From the NCBI RefSeq assembly GCF_029894425.1, contig NZ_JARXYJ010000001.1:620001-684000 (forward strand): a stretch of 64,000 nucleotides of DNA, in the 5' to 3' direction. The position numbers and the translations under genes are program-made. Of this stretch, positions 23,861 through 32,892 are shown one piece after another. The notes under the pieces are model-generated. The model had not been told where the DNA came from and searched no databases. It worked only from the letters and a program-made list of their open reading frames with translations. Source of the stretch: Streptomyces sp. SAI-127 (GTDB lineage Bacteria; Actinomycetota; Actinomycetes; Streptomycetales; Streptomycetaceae). Positions within the stretch are counted from its first letter, which is position 1, and the number at the start of each line of letters is the position of its first letter.

Positions 23861-25428
23861 CAGGGCAGGGGGATGGCCAGCTCTGAGCTGCGACCGCCGC
23901 GCAGGAACAGCACGCTGATCACGGCGGCCACCACGCAGGCGAGGGCGCTCACCAGGAACCCGAGGTTGTAGCCATGTGCCAGCGCCTCCGTCACCAGCGT
24001 GCCGACCCGCGGTCCCATAGGCGCCGAGGCCACGGCGAGCGGGCCTCCCCCGGCGGCGACGGCCTGCACCGCGTGCTGCTGCGCGGCGGCCAGACCGGCG
24101 TGGGGCAGGGCCTGGGCCAGCGCGGTTCCGGCCGAGGTCAGCGCCACGGTGCCGATGATGGCCGGGCCGAGAGCCTGGCCGAAGCCGCGCAGCAGTGTCG
24201 TGACGGCGCTTGCCATCCCGCTGAGTTCGATCGGCACGGTGTTCACCGCGGCGGCGGTCAGCGCACCGATCAGGAGGCCGAAGCCCATGCCGCTGAGGAT
24301 GAGCGCCGGGAGCATGGTCAGCAGACTGGTGTCGCTCACGGGCAGCGCCATCAGCCACAGCTGCCCCGCTGCGGTCAGCACCAGACCGGCGGCGAGCATC
24401 ATCCGCGGAGCGACCTTGCGGAGCAGGCGCACCAGCAGCGGTCCCATGAGCGGTGTGACGCCCTGCATCACCACGAACGGCCATGCCGACTCCAAGGGAC
24501 TCCGGTGCTGGATCACCCCCAGCCGGACGCTCAGCCCGTACGCTCCGCCGAGAGAGCCGAACATCCCGATCACCGCGACGACAGCCGCGGCGGAGAAGGC
24601 AGGGATCCGGAACACGTCCAGCTTCAGCATCGCGGACGTCGACCTGGCCTCGATGACCAGGAACGCGGCCAGGAACACGACGCCGAGGAGGAAGGCGGTC
24701 ACCACAGCAGGTGATCCCCAGCCCGACGTCGGACCCTGGATGACTCCGAAGAGCAGGGCGGGGATGGCCACGGTGATGGTCGCCTGTCCTGGCAGGTCCA
24801 GCGATCTGCCCTGCGGCGCACGGGAGTCACCGGCGAACACCAGGCTCAGTCCGAGACTGATGACGGCGAACAGCCCCACCGCCACGAAGGCCCAGCGGAA
24901 CGATGTGAACTCCACGACGGCGCCGGACATCACAGGAGCGACCAGCGCGCCGACGGACAGCGCGGTCGTCCAGGCCGCGAGCCCGCGCGCCCGCTCGGCC
25001 GCCCCGGGGGTCGCAGCGGTGATCGACGCGAGTGACGAGGCGAACAGGGCCGCGGCGCCGATACCGGAGAGCGCCTGCCCCACGTACAGGGCGTGCACCG
25101 AGACGCCGATCGCGGCGACCGCATAGCCGATCGCCATCAGGCTCGCACCGCCTACGAGAATCCTCTTGCGCCCGTAGAGGTCGCCGAGTACGCCGAACGT
25201 CAGGCCCAGCGTCGCGGTCGGCACCAGGAAGGCTGCATTGATCCAGGACAGCTGGGGGCCGGACACATGCAGTGTCTGTTGCATGACGCCGGTGATCGCT
25301 GCAGGCAGGCCCATCCCGACCGTTGCGATGAAGACCGCGGTGCAAGCGGCGAGGAGTGTGCCGGTGCTCAGTGCCGCCGGCTCGGATGTTGAGGAACGGG
25401 AAGGTGACGACGCGACGTTGGGTATCAA
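23860..25428 (-). CDS. MFS drug/metabolite exporter, 14-TM type
   Basis: A 522-aa protein of the EmrB/QacA class with about 14 hydrophobic segments; GDLYGRKRILVGG is the MFS loop motif. The only in-frame start compatible with the conserved N-terminal helix is TTG at 25428, immediately preceded by an in-frame TAG and with no visible ribosome binding site, so a leaderless or unusual start is likely. It probably exports a drug or a toxic aromatic intermediate. It faces the NTF2-like gene 244 bp upstream; that gap holds only a small palindrome, GGCACCGGTGCC at 25644-25655. Confidence 0.85.
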   Translation of the reverse strand: MIPNVASSPSRSSTSEPAALSTGTLLAACTAVFIATVGMGLPAAITGVMQQTLHVSGPQLSWINAAFLVPTATLGLTFGVLGDLYGRKRILVGGASLMAIGYAVAAIGVSVHALYVGQALSGIGAAALFASSLASITAATPGAAERARGLAAWTTALSVGALVAPVMSGAVVEFTSFRWAFVAVGLFAVISLGLSLVFAGDSRAPQGRSLDLPGQATITVAIPALLFGVIQGPTSGWGSPAVVTAFLLGVVFLAAFLVIEARSTSAMLKLDVFRIPAFSAAAVVAVIGMFGSLGGAYGLSVRLGVIQHRSPLESAWPFVVMQGVTPLMGPLLVRLLRKVAPRMMLAAGLVLTAAGQLWLMALPVSDTSLLTMLPALILSGMGFGLLIGALTAAAVNTVPIELSGMASAVTTLLRGFGQALGPAIIGTVALTSAGTALAQALPHAGLAAAQQHAVQAVAAGGGPLAVASAPMGPRVGTLVTEALAHGYNLGFLVSALACVVAAVISVLFLRGGRSSELAIPLP

Positions 25429-25672
25429 CTACATCAGTCCTCGATGAGGCCGGTGATGGCACACCGGCGAAATGGTTCGATGCGGCGTCTGCGGCCGCCT
25501 GGTGCAGGGTGGGAGTCGCGCTCGCACACGGTCCGCATCGCCTGTGGTTCGGCCGGTCCGATGCCGGAGGCGCCACGTGCAGGAGGCCTTCTGGCCTTAC
25601 GAGGGCGCCATGGACGTCCGTCGTGGCCCTGCCGTGTCAGTCCGGCACCGGTGCCTCGGTGACCCGGCGGTA

Positions 25673-26293
25673 CTACAGAAGCGGGGACGCCGAGCCGTCG
25701 AGCCAGGCCGCCCCTCGGGCGTACAGTGCCTCGACCGCGGGTCCGGTCAGTCCGGGCATGTCGGGCTTGACCTGGTAGCCGATCCTGCTCTGGAGGTAGG
25801 CGAGGTGCCGGTAGCCCTCGGGGAACGCGGCGAGCAGGTCGGGGTCGAGATCGGGGCCGTTGGACATGCTGACGGGATCCAGCCGGTCCTTCTCGTAGAT
25901 GGGCTGGCGCAGCACGATGGTCCAGCGTCCGTCGTGCTGCGCGAGGAAGTCGTAGAAGCGGCCGGTGCACACCACGTCGCACACGACACCCTCGACCTCG
26001 CCACGCTGCGAGATGGTCATCTTGGTCTGCGCCACCGCCCGGCTGCCGCCGACCTCGACGGTGGTGCCGCCGAGGAAGTGCAGGATGCGCACGCCTCGGT
26101 CGAAGCCCTCACGGCTGACGCGGATGAACTCCTCGCCGGTGCCCTGGAACCAGGTGGCCATCATCCGGCCCTCCGGGTGCCACACCTCTCGGAAGCGGTC
26201 CCAGTCGGCCGCGTCCCGCCACAGCGCCCAGTTCTCGATCAGTTCGCGGATCGCCAGGCGCTCCGTCGCCTCAGGACCGATCAGATTGTTCAC
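25673..26293 (-). CDS. NTF2/SnoaL-like protein
   Basis: A 206-aa protein with the NTF2-like opening LAIRELIENWALWRDAADWDRF and REVWHPEGRMMATWFQGTG, the cone-shaped fold shared by small dehydratases, hydroxylase beta-subunits and SnoaL cyclases. Catalytic residues cannot be assigned. The GTG start has AAGGAG upstream. It lies 16 bp downstream of the aldehyde dehydrogenase in the same direction, so it belongs to that unit and may be an isomerase, dehydratase or binding protein acting on an aromatic. Confidence 0.75.
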   Translation of the reverse strand: MNNLIGPEATERLAIRELIENWALWRDAADWDRFREVWHPEGRMMATWFQGTGEEFIRVSREGFDRGVRILHFLGGTTVEVGGSRAVAQTKMTISQRGEVEGVVCDVVCTGRFYDFLAQHDGRWTIVLRQPIYEKDRLDPVSMSNGPDLDPDLLAAFPEGYRHLAYLQSRIGYQVKPDMPGLTGPAVEALYARGAAWLDGSASPLL

Positions 26294-26309
26294 GTGCGAA
26301 ATCTCCTTG

Positions 26310-27827
26310 CTAGATCGGGTAGTGGCGCGGCTGCTGGGAGACGGTGACCCAGCGCAGATCGGTGAACTCGTGCAATGCGGCGCGTGCGCCGAAGCGGCCC
26401 CAGCCGCTGTCGCCGACGCCGCCGAAGGGCATCAGCACCTCGTCGTGGACGGTGGCGCCGTTGACGTGGACTACGCCGGTGTGCAGCCGTTCGGCCACGG
26501 ACATGGCACGGGATTCGTCCTTGCCGAACACCGCGCCGGACAGGCCGTAGGGGGTGTCGTTGGCGATGCGGAGGGCGTCGTCCACGCCGTCCGCGACGAC
26601 CACGCTCACCACGGGGCCGAACGACTCCTCGTGGTACAGGCGCATCTCGGGGGTCACGCCGGTGACGACGGTGGGCTGGTGGACCAAGCCGTCGAAGCCG
26701 CCCCCGGCCGCGATCAGCGCACCGCGCTCGACCGCGTCGTCCAGGAGTGCGCGCAGGTGGGCGAGGGACCGGCGGTTGATGACGGGGCCGACCTGGGTGT
26801 CCGGGTTCCTCGGGTCGCCGGTGACCAGGGCCTTGGCGCGGGCGGCCAGTCGCTCGGTGAAGGCATCGGCCACGGACCGGTCGACGACGATCCGCTCGGT
26901 CGACATGCAGATCTGGCCCTGGTACATGAAGGCGCCGAAGGAGGCCGCAGCCGCCGCGGCGGCGAGATCGGCGTCGTCGAGGACGATCAGCGGTGCCTTG
27001 CCGCCCAGTTCCAGCAGTGTCCGCTTGAAGTGGGTGGCCGCCTTCTCGGCGATGATCCTGCCGACCCTCGTTGAGCCGGTGAAGTTCACGACGCCGACTC
27101 CCGGGTGGACGACGAGCTCTTCGACGATCTCGGCGGCGTCCTCGGGGGCGTTGGTGATCAGGTTCACCACGCCGTCGGGCATGCCGGCGTCGCGCAGTAC
27201 GGCGACGATCGCGCCGTGTGTGCGGGGCGACTCCTCGGATCCCTTGAGGACGACGGTGTTGCCGTAGGCCAGGGCCCACGCGATGGCGCGGACACCGAGG
27301 ATGAGCGGGGCGTTCCACGGCGCGATGCCGACGACCACCCCCACGGGCCGGCGCACGGCCGTGGCCCGCAGCCCCGGGACGTCGGAGGGCAGCACCTCGC
27401 CGATCAGGCCGTAGGCCTGCACGGCTGCCTCACGCATGATGCCGACGGCGACGTGGACGTTGAAGTGGGCCCAGGACGCCGCGGCGCCGTTCTCCTCGGT
27501 CATGTTGGCGGCGATCGAGGGAGCACGTTCCTCCAGCAGGTCTGCCGCCCGCGACAGGATCGCTCGCCGTTCGGCGGGAGAGGTGTGCGACCAGCTGTCG
27601 AACGCCGCGCGGGCCGCCTCCACCGCTGCTGCGGCATCGGCCCGTGACGCCGCAGCGACGGGTTGCAGGGGCTCCTCGGTGATGGGGCTGAGGGTGAAGG
27701 TCGTACGGCCGCCCTCGGCCGCCCTCCACCGGCCGCCGATCAGCAGCCGTTGGGTGCCGTCGTCCGGCTCGGACACGATCACGACCGGGGTGGCGGCTTG
27801 GGGTTGGGGTGAGTTGATGGTGCCCAT
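26310..27827 (-). CDS. Aldehyde dehydrogenase, vanillin/benzaldehyde type
   Basis: A 505-aa ALDH. The catalytic residues are N172 in APWNAPL, E273 in LLELGGKAP and C307 in GQICMS. The motif GIAPWNAPLILGVRAIAWAL and the cysteine context are typical of vanillin and salicylaldehyde dehydrogenases rather than the GabD type at 10312. The ATG at 27827 has AAGGAG. It lies beside a carotenoid/lignostilbene oxygenase whose known products are aromatic aldehydes, so oxidation of vanillin or 4-hydroxybenzaldehyde is a coherent role (inference). Confidence 0.9.
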   Translation of the reverse strand: MGTINSPQPQAATPVVIVSEPDDGTQRLLIGGRWRAAEGGRTTFTLSPITEEPLQPVAAASRADAAAAVEAARAAFDSWSHTSPAERRAILSRAADLLEERAPSIAANMTEENGAAASWAHFNVHVAVGIMREAAVQAYGLIGEVLPSDVPGLRATAVRRPVGVVVGIAPWNAPLILGVRAIAWALAYGNTVVLKGSEESPRTHGAIVAVLRDAGMPDGVVNLITNAPEDAAEIVEELVVHPGVGVVNFTGSTRVGRIIAEKAATHFKRTLLELGGKAPLIVLDDADLAAAAAAASFGAFMYQGQICMSTERIVVDRSVADAFTERLAARAKALVTGDPRNPDTQVGPVINRRSLAHLRALLDDAVERGALIAAGGGFDGLVHQPTVVTGVTPEMRLYHEESFGPVVSVVVADGVDDALRIANDTPYGLSGAVFGKDESRAMSVAERLHTGVVHVNGATVHDEVLMPFGGVGDSGWGRFGARAALHEFTDLRWVTVSQQPRHYPI

Positions 27828-27854
27828 CGGCGCTGCTGCTCCTTGACGGTTGGT

Positions 27855-28290
27855 GGATTGCTGGGTTGCTGGGGCCGCGACGGGTCAGGACGAGGTCGTA
27901 CTCGACCGAGAACCACGGGCCGACGACGCCGGTGGGACGGCCCGGGTCGTCGGCCGTGCGGGAGATGCGTGCGGGAGACGAAGGAGCGGACCGCGGACGG
28001 CTTGACCGCGAAGGCGGTGTCCGAGTCGAGGTGGTCGCCGTCCTCGTCGTGGATGTGCGTGGTCAGCGACCGGTATCCGGGGGCGTCCACGTTCGAGTGG
28101 ATCAGGGCGGGCTGCCACAACTGGCGCCCGGTGGGGCCCGGCATCCTGTCGACCGGCCCGTCACGCGGGATGGGGTTACGGCCAACAACGCGTAACCCGT
28201 TCCTCACAGGTGCGGAAGCGACCCCGCGGGTAATGCTCGGGTGCGGCCGGGTCCTGGACCGCGTAGAGACGGTCTTCGCCCTTCCGCCGG
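27855..28290 (-). pseudogene. Intradiol ring-cleavage dioxygenase, truncated and frameshifted
   Basis: Pieces in three frames reassemble the C-terminal half of a hydroxyquinol/catechol 1,2-dioxygenase. From 28285 down they are GEDRLYAVQDPAAPEHYPRG with RFRT, then NPIPRDGPVDRMPGPTGRQLW, then IHSNVDAPGYRSLTTHIHDE and YLDSD-like HLDSDTAFAVKPS, then GVVGPWFSVEYDLVLT. The N-terminal half is missing; the carotenoid oxygenase stop lies 2 bp upstream. One histidine of the iron site has been lost (usual RPAHIHF now QPALIHS). A decayed ortho-cleavage enzyme between aldehyde oxidation genes suggests that this route once ran to completion here. Confidence 0.8.
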
Positions 28291-28291
28291 A

Positions 28292-29779
28292 TCAGCCGGC
28301 CTGGATGAGGTGCTCGGGGACCCAGGTCCCGTGGATACCCGCGCGCAGGCGGAGGGGGAGGTGGAGAGTGGCCACAGGACCGGCGGCCAGATCGGCGGTG
28401 TCGAGGATGAGCAGGTCGTTCAGCATCGTGGTCCAGTTGTTGGCCAGGGCCAGGAGATAGCCGTCGCCCTCGGGGGCGTCGTCGCCGCGGGGCACGAACA
28501 CCGGCTCCTGGAAGGTGAAGTGTTCGGGCAGGACGTACTGGCCGGTGGCCTGCTGCTTGTCGAAGTCATAGCGGATGATCGTGTTGAGGGACTGTATGCC
28601 GTCAGCGCTCTTGTACTCGTCACCGATGACACGCGCCCCCGTGAACCCGATGCGGTGCCGGCCCGTTTCCACCCGGTCGTCGATGAGCGGGAATTCGGCG
28701 AACTCCGGCTGAAGTACGTGCTCTTCGAAGCCCTTGCCGTCGTCGGCCGCGTAGTCGGCCGTCCAGCGGGTGATCCTGGACACGCCCTTGGTGACGTCAT
28801 ACGGGACCGTGTCGGGGTACAGGAACGGGGCCGGCTGAGCCTCTGCGACACAGCCGTCGATGTGGATCGTGGTGCCTTCGTTGTAGGCGTTGAAGAAGTG
28901 GTAGGTGAACCGGGCCGGGCCGCGGTACCAGCGGATCTGGTCTGCGGTGCCGTAGCGCGGCATCACTCCCAGACAGGTTTCCTTGGACGGGTCCCACTGC
29001 CAGTGCGGCCCGCCCGCCTTGATCCGGTCGAGGTCGGCGGCGTTGGGCATCACCGGGAAGATCACATAGTCCTGGGTGACGACGAAGTCGTGGATCATGC
29101 TGGTGTACGGGGCCTCCAACCACACCTCGTGCAGGACCTTGCCGTGGGCGTCGAGGACGTAGTACGCGATGTCCCGGCTGGCCAGGCCCTTGGCCTCGAA
29201 CCCGAAGGCGAACATCTCACCTGTCACGGGGTCGACGCGGGGATGGGCGGTGAAGGTCGGGCTGCTGACCCCACCGTCGAAGTCCCATTCCCCGTAGGTC
29301 TCCAGGGAGTCGGTGTCGAGTCGCGTGGGGCGGGCGTCCTCCTTCAGGACCAGGAGCTTCCCGGCGTGGAAGACGACGCTGGTGTTCGCCGCCCCCCGGT
29401 TCTTGCCTGCCACGGTGACGTGGTCGGTGTAGGGGTTGCGGTAGGCGCCGAACAGCGAACGGCGGGCGGCGCGTTCCAGCTTCAGCTTCTCGGTCTGGAC
29501 GTAGCGGCTGCGGTAGTCGACGTGGCCGTCGGCGAAGGTGAACATGCGCAGCATGCCGTCGCCATTGAAGGGGAGGTCGTCGCCGGTGCGGTTGGGGAAG
29601 GCCGGGTCGGGAGCGATCTGGTAGTAGCGGCCGCGCAGGTCGCGGGGGATCTCCCCGTCGGCCTCGATCTCGAAGATGTCGGCCTCGATGCGCGAGGGGA
29701 TCGACCAGCCCGAGTACACCGGCTGGTCGGGGAACCGCATGCCCGTGCGGCTGGGGGAGGGCGTGGACGGCGCTGTCAT
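28292..29779 (-). CDS. Carotenoid/lignostilbene cleavage oxygenase
   Basis: A 495-aa seven-bladed propeller oxygenase of the RPE65/CCO family. The four iron-binding histidines are present: H179 (FTAHPR), H230 (SMIHDF), H294 (TYHFFN) and H483 (GIHGTW). FNGDGMLRMFTF and FGAYRNPYTDHV are typical of lignostilbene dioxygenases, which cut stilbenes into two aromatic aldehydes. With a vanillin-type aldehyde dehydrogenase and an intradiol dioxygenase remnant downstream, lignin-derived stilbenes fit better than carotenoids. It is divergent from a MarR regulator across a perfect dyad. Confidence 0.9.
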   Translation of the reverse strand: MTAPSTPSPSRTGMRFPDQPVYSGWSIPSRIEADIFEIEADGEIPRDLRGRYYQIAPDPAFPNRTGDDLPFNGDGMLRMFTFADGHVDYRSRYVQTEKLKLERAARRSLFGAYRNPYTDHVTVAGKNRGAANTSVVFHAGKLLVLKEDARPTRLDTDSLETYGEWDFDGGVSSPTFTAHPRVDPVTGEMFAFGFEAKGLASRDIAYYVLDAHGKVLHEVWLEAPYTSMIHDFVVTQDYVIFPVMPNAADLDRIKAGGPHWQWDPSKETCLGVMPRYGTADQIRWYRGPARFTYHFFNAYNEGTTIHIDGCVAEAQPAPFLYPDTVPYDVTKGVSRITRWTADYAADDGKGFEEHVLQPEFAEFPLIDDRVETGRHRIGFTGARVIGDEYKSADGIQSLNTIIRYDFDKQQATGQYVLPEHFTFQEPVFVPRGDDAPEGDGYLLALANNWTTMLNDLLILDTADLAAGPVATLHLPLRLRAGIHGTWVPEHLIQAG

Positions 29780-29797
29780 GGAGGACCTCCGGAGATT

Positions 29798-29811
29798 GCT
29801 AGACTTCTAGC
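29798..29811. promoter_or_regulatory. MarR operator candidate GCTAG-ACTT-CTAGC
   Basis: A perfect 5-4-5 dyad, 18 bp before the carotenoid oxygenase start and 104 bp before the MarR start. The position close to the oxygenase start suits repression by the divergent MarR protein, relieved by an aromatic ligand (inference). Confidence 0.55.
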
Positions 29812-29915
29812 GACTTGAGGTGCAGTAGAAGGCTCCCGAAACCGATATGTCAAGACACTGGCGGGCAGGAAATGAAGTGTGAGTCCCTTGTGAGGGTGCT
29901 GGTGACGAAGGCAGA

Positions 29916-30473
29916 GTGGTGCCCGTGACACAAGATCCGGCCGCGCAGCGCCACGGCGAACGTCTGGCCGCCGCCTCCGGCTTCGACCTGCCCGACGTCG
30001 ACCCGCACCTGGCATCCACGTCGGTGGGCTTCAACCTGGTCCGGGTCGCGAAGAAGATCGAACGCGACATCGAAACCAACTTCGCCCGCCCCGCCGGGCT
30101 GACCTTCGCCGGCTTCCGGCTGATGACGACGCTCAAGTACGACGGTCCGATGTCCCCGCGCAGACTCGCCGACCTGCTGAGCATCTCCACCGCGAGCGTC
30201 ACCTCGGCACTGCACACCCTGGAACGGGCCGGCCTCCTCACTCGGACGCCCCAGCCCGACGACGGACGCATGCTCGTCGTCACCCTCACCGAGCAGGGCG
30301 AGACCGTCATCGACGAGTTTCTGCACTGGTGGACCGCGCATCGCCAGAAGAGCTGGCTGGAGCACCTGACTCCCGACGAGGAACTCACCCTCGCGCGTCT
30401 GCTCGCCAAGGTCTCCCGGCATGAGCCCCAGCCGCTCGCCGAACCCCAGCGACGGCTGATTCCGCCGCGCTGA
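29916..30473 (+). CDS. MarR-family transcriptional regulator
   Basis: A 185-aa protein with a winged helix-turn-helix at about residues 75-135: RRLADLLSISTASVTSALHT followed by LERAGLLTRTPQPDDGRMLVV, a normal MarR wing. GTG codons at 29916, 29919 and 29925 are all possible; the first has GAAGG upstream. It is divergent from the carotenoid oxygenase gene with a perfect dyad between them. It likely represses the oxygenase-ALDH-NTF2 unit. Confidence 0.9.
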   Translation: MVPVTQDPAAQRHGERLAAASGFDLPDVDPHLASTSVGFNLVRVAKKIERDIETNFARPAGLTFAGFRLMTTLKYDGPMSPRRLADLLSISTASVTSALHTLERAGLLTRTPQPDDGRMLVVTLTEQGETVIDEFLHWWTAHRQKSWLEHLTPDEELTLARLLAKVSRHEPQPLAEPQRRLIPPR

Positions 30474-30599
30474 CGCCCTGAGCCCGGGGCGCCCGGTTTG
30501 CGGGGAGGGTGCCTCGCTCGGCGGCGGAGGCTGGACATCACACGTCAGGGGGCCACCGCGCCACTCCCCCACTCCGCCGCCGTCGCGGATCAGGCAGAA

Positions 30600-30710
30600 T
30601 GCTCAGCGCTCGAGCGACTTGAGCGCCGCCGTGACGGAATCGGCGCGTTGTGCGGCCAGACGCCGACGGTCGGATGGCCCATGAGGCGCGAGAGATCGCC
30701 GGTGAGCACT
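30600..30710 (-). pseudogene. C-terminal remnant of an NmrA-type SDR (tentative)
   Basis: The minus strand reads LTGDLSRLMGHPTV and then, in a second frame, ADSVTAALKSLER and a stop. This is reminiscent of the C-terminus of NmrA-like NAD(P)-binding proteins (D-LxRLxGRPxxPLxxxV). Only about 35 residues remain, so the call is weak. 30474-30846 holds nothing else that I recognise. Confidence 0.3.
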
Positions 30711-30846
30711 GCCACCACGCCCTTCGCCCCCACACATGACGACCACGCACAGTCCGACAGTTTCGCCGGAGGAAGCTGTCTCTGAGTTCTGACAACACCC
30801 GGGGGCTTGCGGCGGGAGCATTGACGTGCCCTGCGGGATGAGGCTG

Positions 30847-31195
30847 CGATGGCGCCACCGAAGTCCGAGGTCGACTTGTACGCGGCGATCCGCCGTGACG
30901 CCCGGGCAGTCGGTCTGGCCGAAGCCCCGGAAGAAGCCGCGGCCGCGCGGGGCCCGCCTGGACGCCGGACGACGCCCCCAGATCGCTGTTGAGACCGGCC
31001 GCGGGGTGGTATACACGTTCACTCCGCAGTCCGCCCCCCGGCCGGGAGTCGAGGCCGAGGTGGACTTCGGCGACGTGAAGGCATGCCTGGCCGGTGAGCA
31101 GGTCACCTGCGTCGTGTTCGCGATGCACTGTCGTATTCGGGCAAGGCCGTGCACCGACCCGTTGACCGCACTACCGGCGTGTCCTACGTGTCGGC
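30847..31195 (+). mobile_element. IS21-family (IstA-like) transposase remnant
   Basis: The start KSEVDLYAAIRRDARAVGL matches the N-terminus of actinomycete IstA-type transposases (SRVELFAAIRRD-R). A frame change gives WPKPRKKPRPRGARLD, then, after a deletion, PGVEAEVDFGDVKACLAGEQ with the VDFG of the integrase core, and finally SYSGKAVHRP in another frame. At least three lesions and a large internal loss mean it cannot transpose. No IstB partner or terminal repeats are recognisable. Confidence 0.65.
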
Positions 31196-31578
31196 GTGGT
31201 GAGGGCGAGGAGTCTCCGTTCGGATGTTCCCGATGAGACGGAGATGTGCTGGATCATGGTGTGGTGATAGCCGAAGGCGACGCCTCTGGCCTGTAGGTGG
31301 CACAGGTCAGCAGGGTGCAGGCGACCACTACCGCCACGCTGACCTGGGTAATGCTCGACGGTGGCGGGCGTGTGATCACACCGGGCAGCGAGTTCCTGCG
31401 GAGCTCCCGGTCTGCGGCAACACTCCGGCATCCTGCCGTTCCCATGCCTTTGACCTGCTTCGCTGGTCCGGTTTCTCGCCGCAGTGGATGTCGAACGGAA
31501 CCGTGCGAAGCGCGTGGACGTACGCGACGGGCCCCAGCCGGAGCCCTGTCCGGGGGCCGGGCTCAGTACCATCCACGG

Positions 31579-32892
31579 GTGTCCTGGATACGACGTCGTA
31601 CGCGCAAAGAGGAGCCGCCGGCGAAGCGGCTGCCCGACCTGGAGTTCCTCGCTCTGGTCAAAGCCGGGCTCGAAGAGATCGCGCCCGGAGTGACGCAGGG
31701 CGCCCAGCTCAGGGCCAACTCGTTGACCAGCCCACATGGTTGGGCCGTGGCCGTAGCCCCGCCACATCACGGGGGCGGCCACCACTACGACCTCGTCGCG
31801 CTGCCGGACGTCGGTCTCCAGCCGGACGTACCCTGTTTCATGGACTGCGTCGTGTCGATGTCCGCGGATCCGCAGGACGCGGCGAACACGTGGGTGCAGA
31901 CGGCGGGCGCCTGCCTGCTGGAACTCCTCGACCGCCGCGAGCACTTCGCGGACCACGCGGGCCCCGACGACGAGCGCGGCGTGCCCGGCTGGCACGTGAT
32001 CACGTCGGGTGCGGTGGGTCTCGGAAGCGACGCCGACGAGAACCGGCGGCTGCAGGGCGCGCTGCTGGACGCGAACGTGCTGCACCGGATCGCGGGCTCG
32101 TTCACTGCGGACCTGGAATCCCCCTTCTTCAACGGCGTCAAGGTCTTCTACGGCGGTCGCCCAGGCGCAATGCAGGCCGAGATCCGCGTCAACGGTGAGC
32201 GCCACGAGGCCGCTTCGGCAGCGATGACGGCACTCGGACTGCCCGAGCCAACGACATTCACTGCAGTGCGGTTCTACGCACTGCTGCTTCCGGTACCGGC
32301 GGGCGACGGCGGCGGCGAGCCGAGCTACCCGACGGCCCGGCTCGATCTCGTTCCTGCCTCGGTGCGAGCCAATGCCCACACCCACGGCGCCGCCTGCGAC
32401 TGCGGCGACCACCTCGACCCGGAGCACCCCGGCTTCGACCTGGCCCTGCCCCACCTGGTCGCCGAGCTCTCAGCGGAGGAGCGCAGGCGCCGCGTGAAGT
32501 CTGACACGGGCGCGATCATCATCGCGGAGGGCGTCGGCAACTTCCTCAAGGTCCGCCTTCGGATCCGTCTGGACGATGGGCGCACGGTGGTCTACCTCGC
32601 CTGGGTCTACCTCCAGGCAGCCGTGATCGACGACTTCGTCCACCGAGTCCAGGAGGACAACCTGGCCGGCCACCGCTTCGAGGGCCTGCTGTGCAACGCC
32701 ATCGGCCCTTGGGGCGAGGACGTCCTGCGCGCCCCCGTCGTCCTCGGTGGCCAACAGATCAACGAGGACGGCTCGGTCCGCCGCAGCGAGGTTCTGGAGT
32801 CCAGCGACCCCCTGCTCAGCAAGGTGCTGACCGAGACCTGGCCCGCTGCCTTCGTCCTCGGCGACCGCTTTCCCCGCTCGCCGTCAAGCTGA
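31579..32892 (+). CDS. DUF6348-type conserved hypothetical protein
   Basis: A soluble protein of about 437 aa with good codon bias. The N-terminal half starts VSWIRRRTRKEEPP and continues LPDLEFLALVKAGLEEIAPG. The C-terminal half has NAHTHGAACDCGDHLDPEHPGF and KVRLRIRLDDGRTVVYLAWVYLQ. The open frame extends upstream to 31297, but that leader has no coding character; the GTG at 31579 fits best although its ribosome binding site is poor. I recall this family only as an uncharacterised actinomycete one. It ends convergently, overlapping the next minus-strand gene by 9 bp. Function unknown. Confidence 0.6.
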   Translation: MSWIRRRTRKEEPPAKRLPDLEFLALVKAGLEEIAPGVTQGAQLRANSLTSPHGWAVAVAPPHHGGGHHYDLVALPDVGLQPDVPCFMDCVVSMSADPQDAANTWVQTAGACLLELLDRREHFADHAGPDDERGVPGWHVITSGAVGLGSDADENRRLQGALLDANVLHRIAGSFTADLESPFFNGVKVFYGGRPGAMQAEIRVNGERHEAASAAMTALGLPEPTTFTAVRFYALLLPVPAGDGGGEPSYPTARLDLVPASVRANAHTHGAACDCGDHLDPEHPGFDLALPHLVAELSAEERRRRVKSDTGAIIIAEGVGNFLKVRLRIRLDDGRTVVYLAWVYLQAAVIDDFVHRVQEDNLAGHRFEGLLCNAIGPWGEDVLRAPVVLGGQQINEDGSVRRSEVLESSDPLLSKVLTETWPAAFVLGDRFPRSPSS

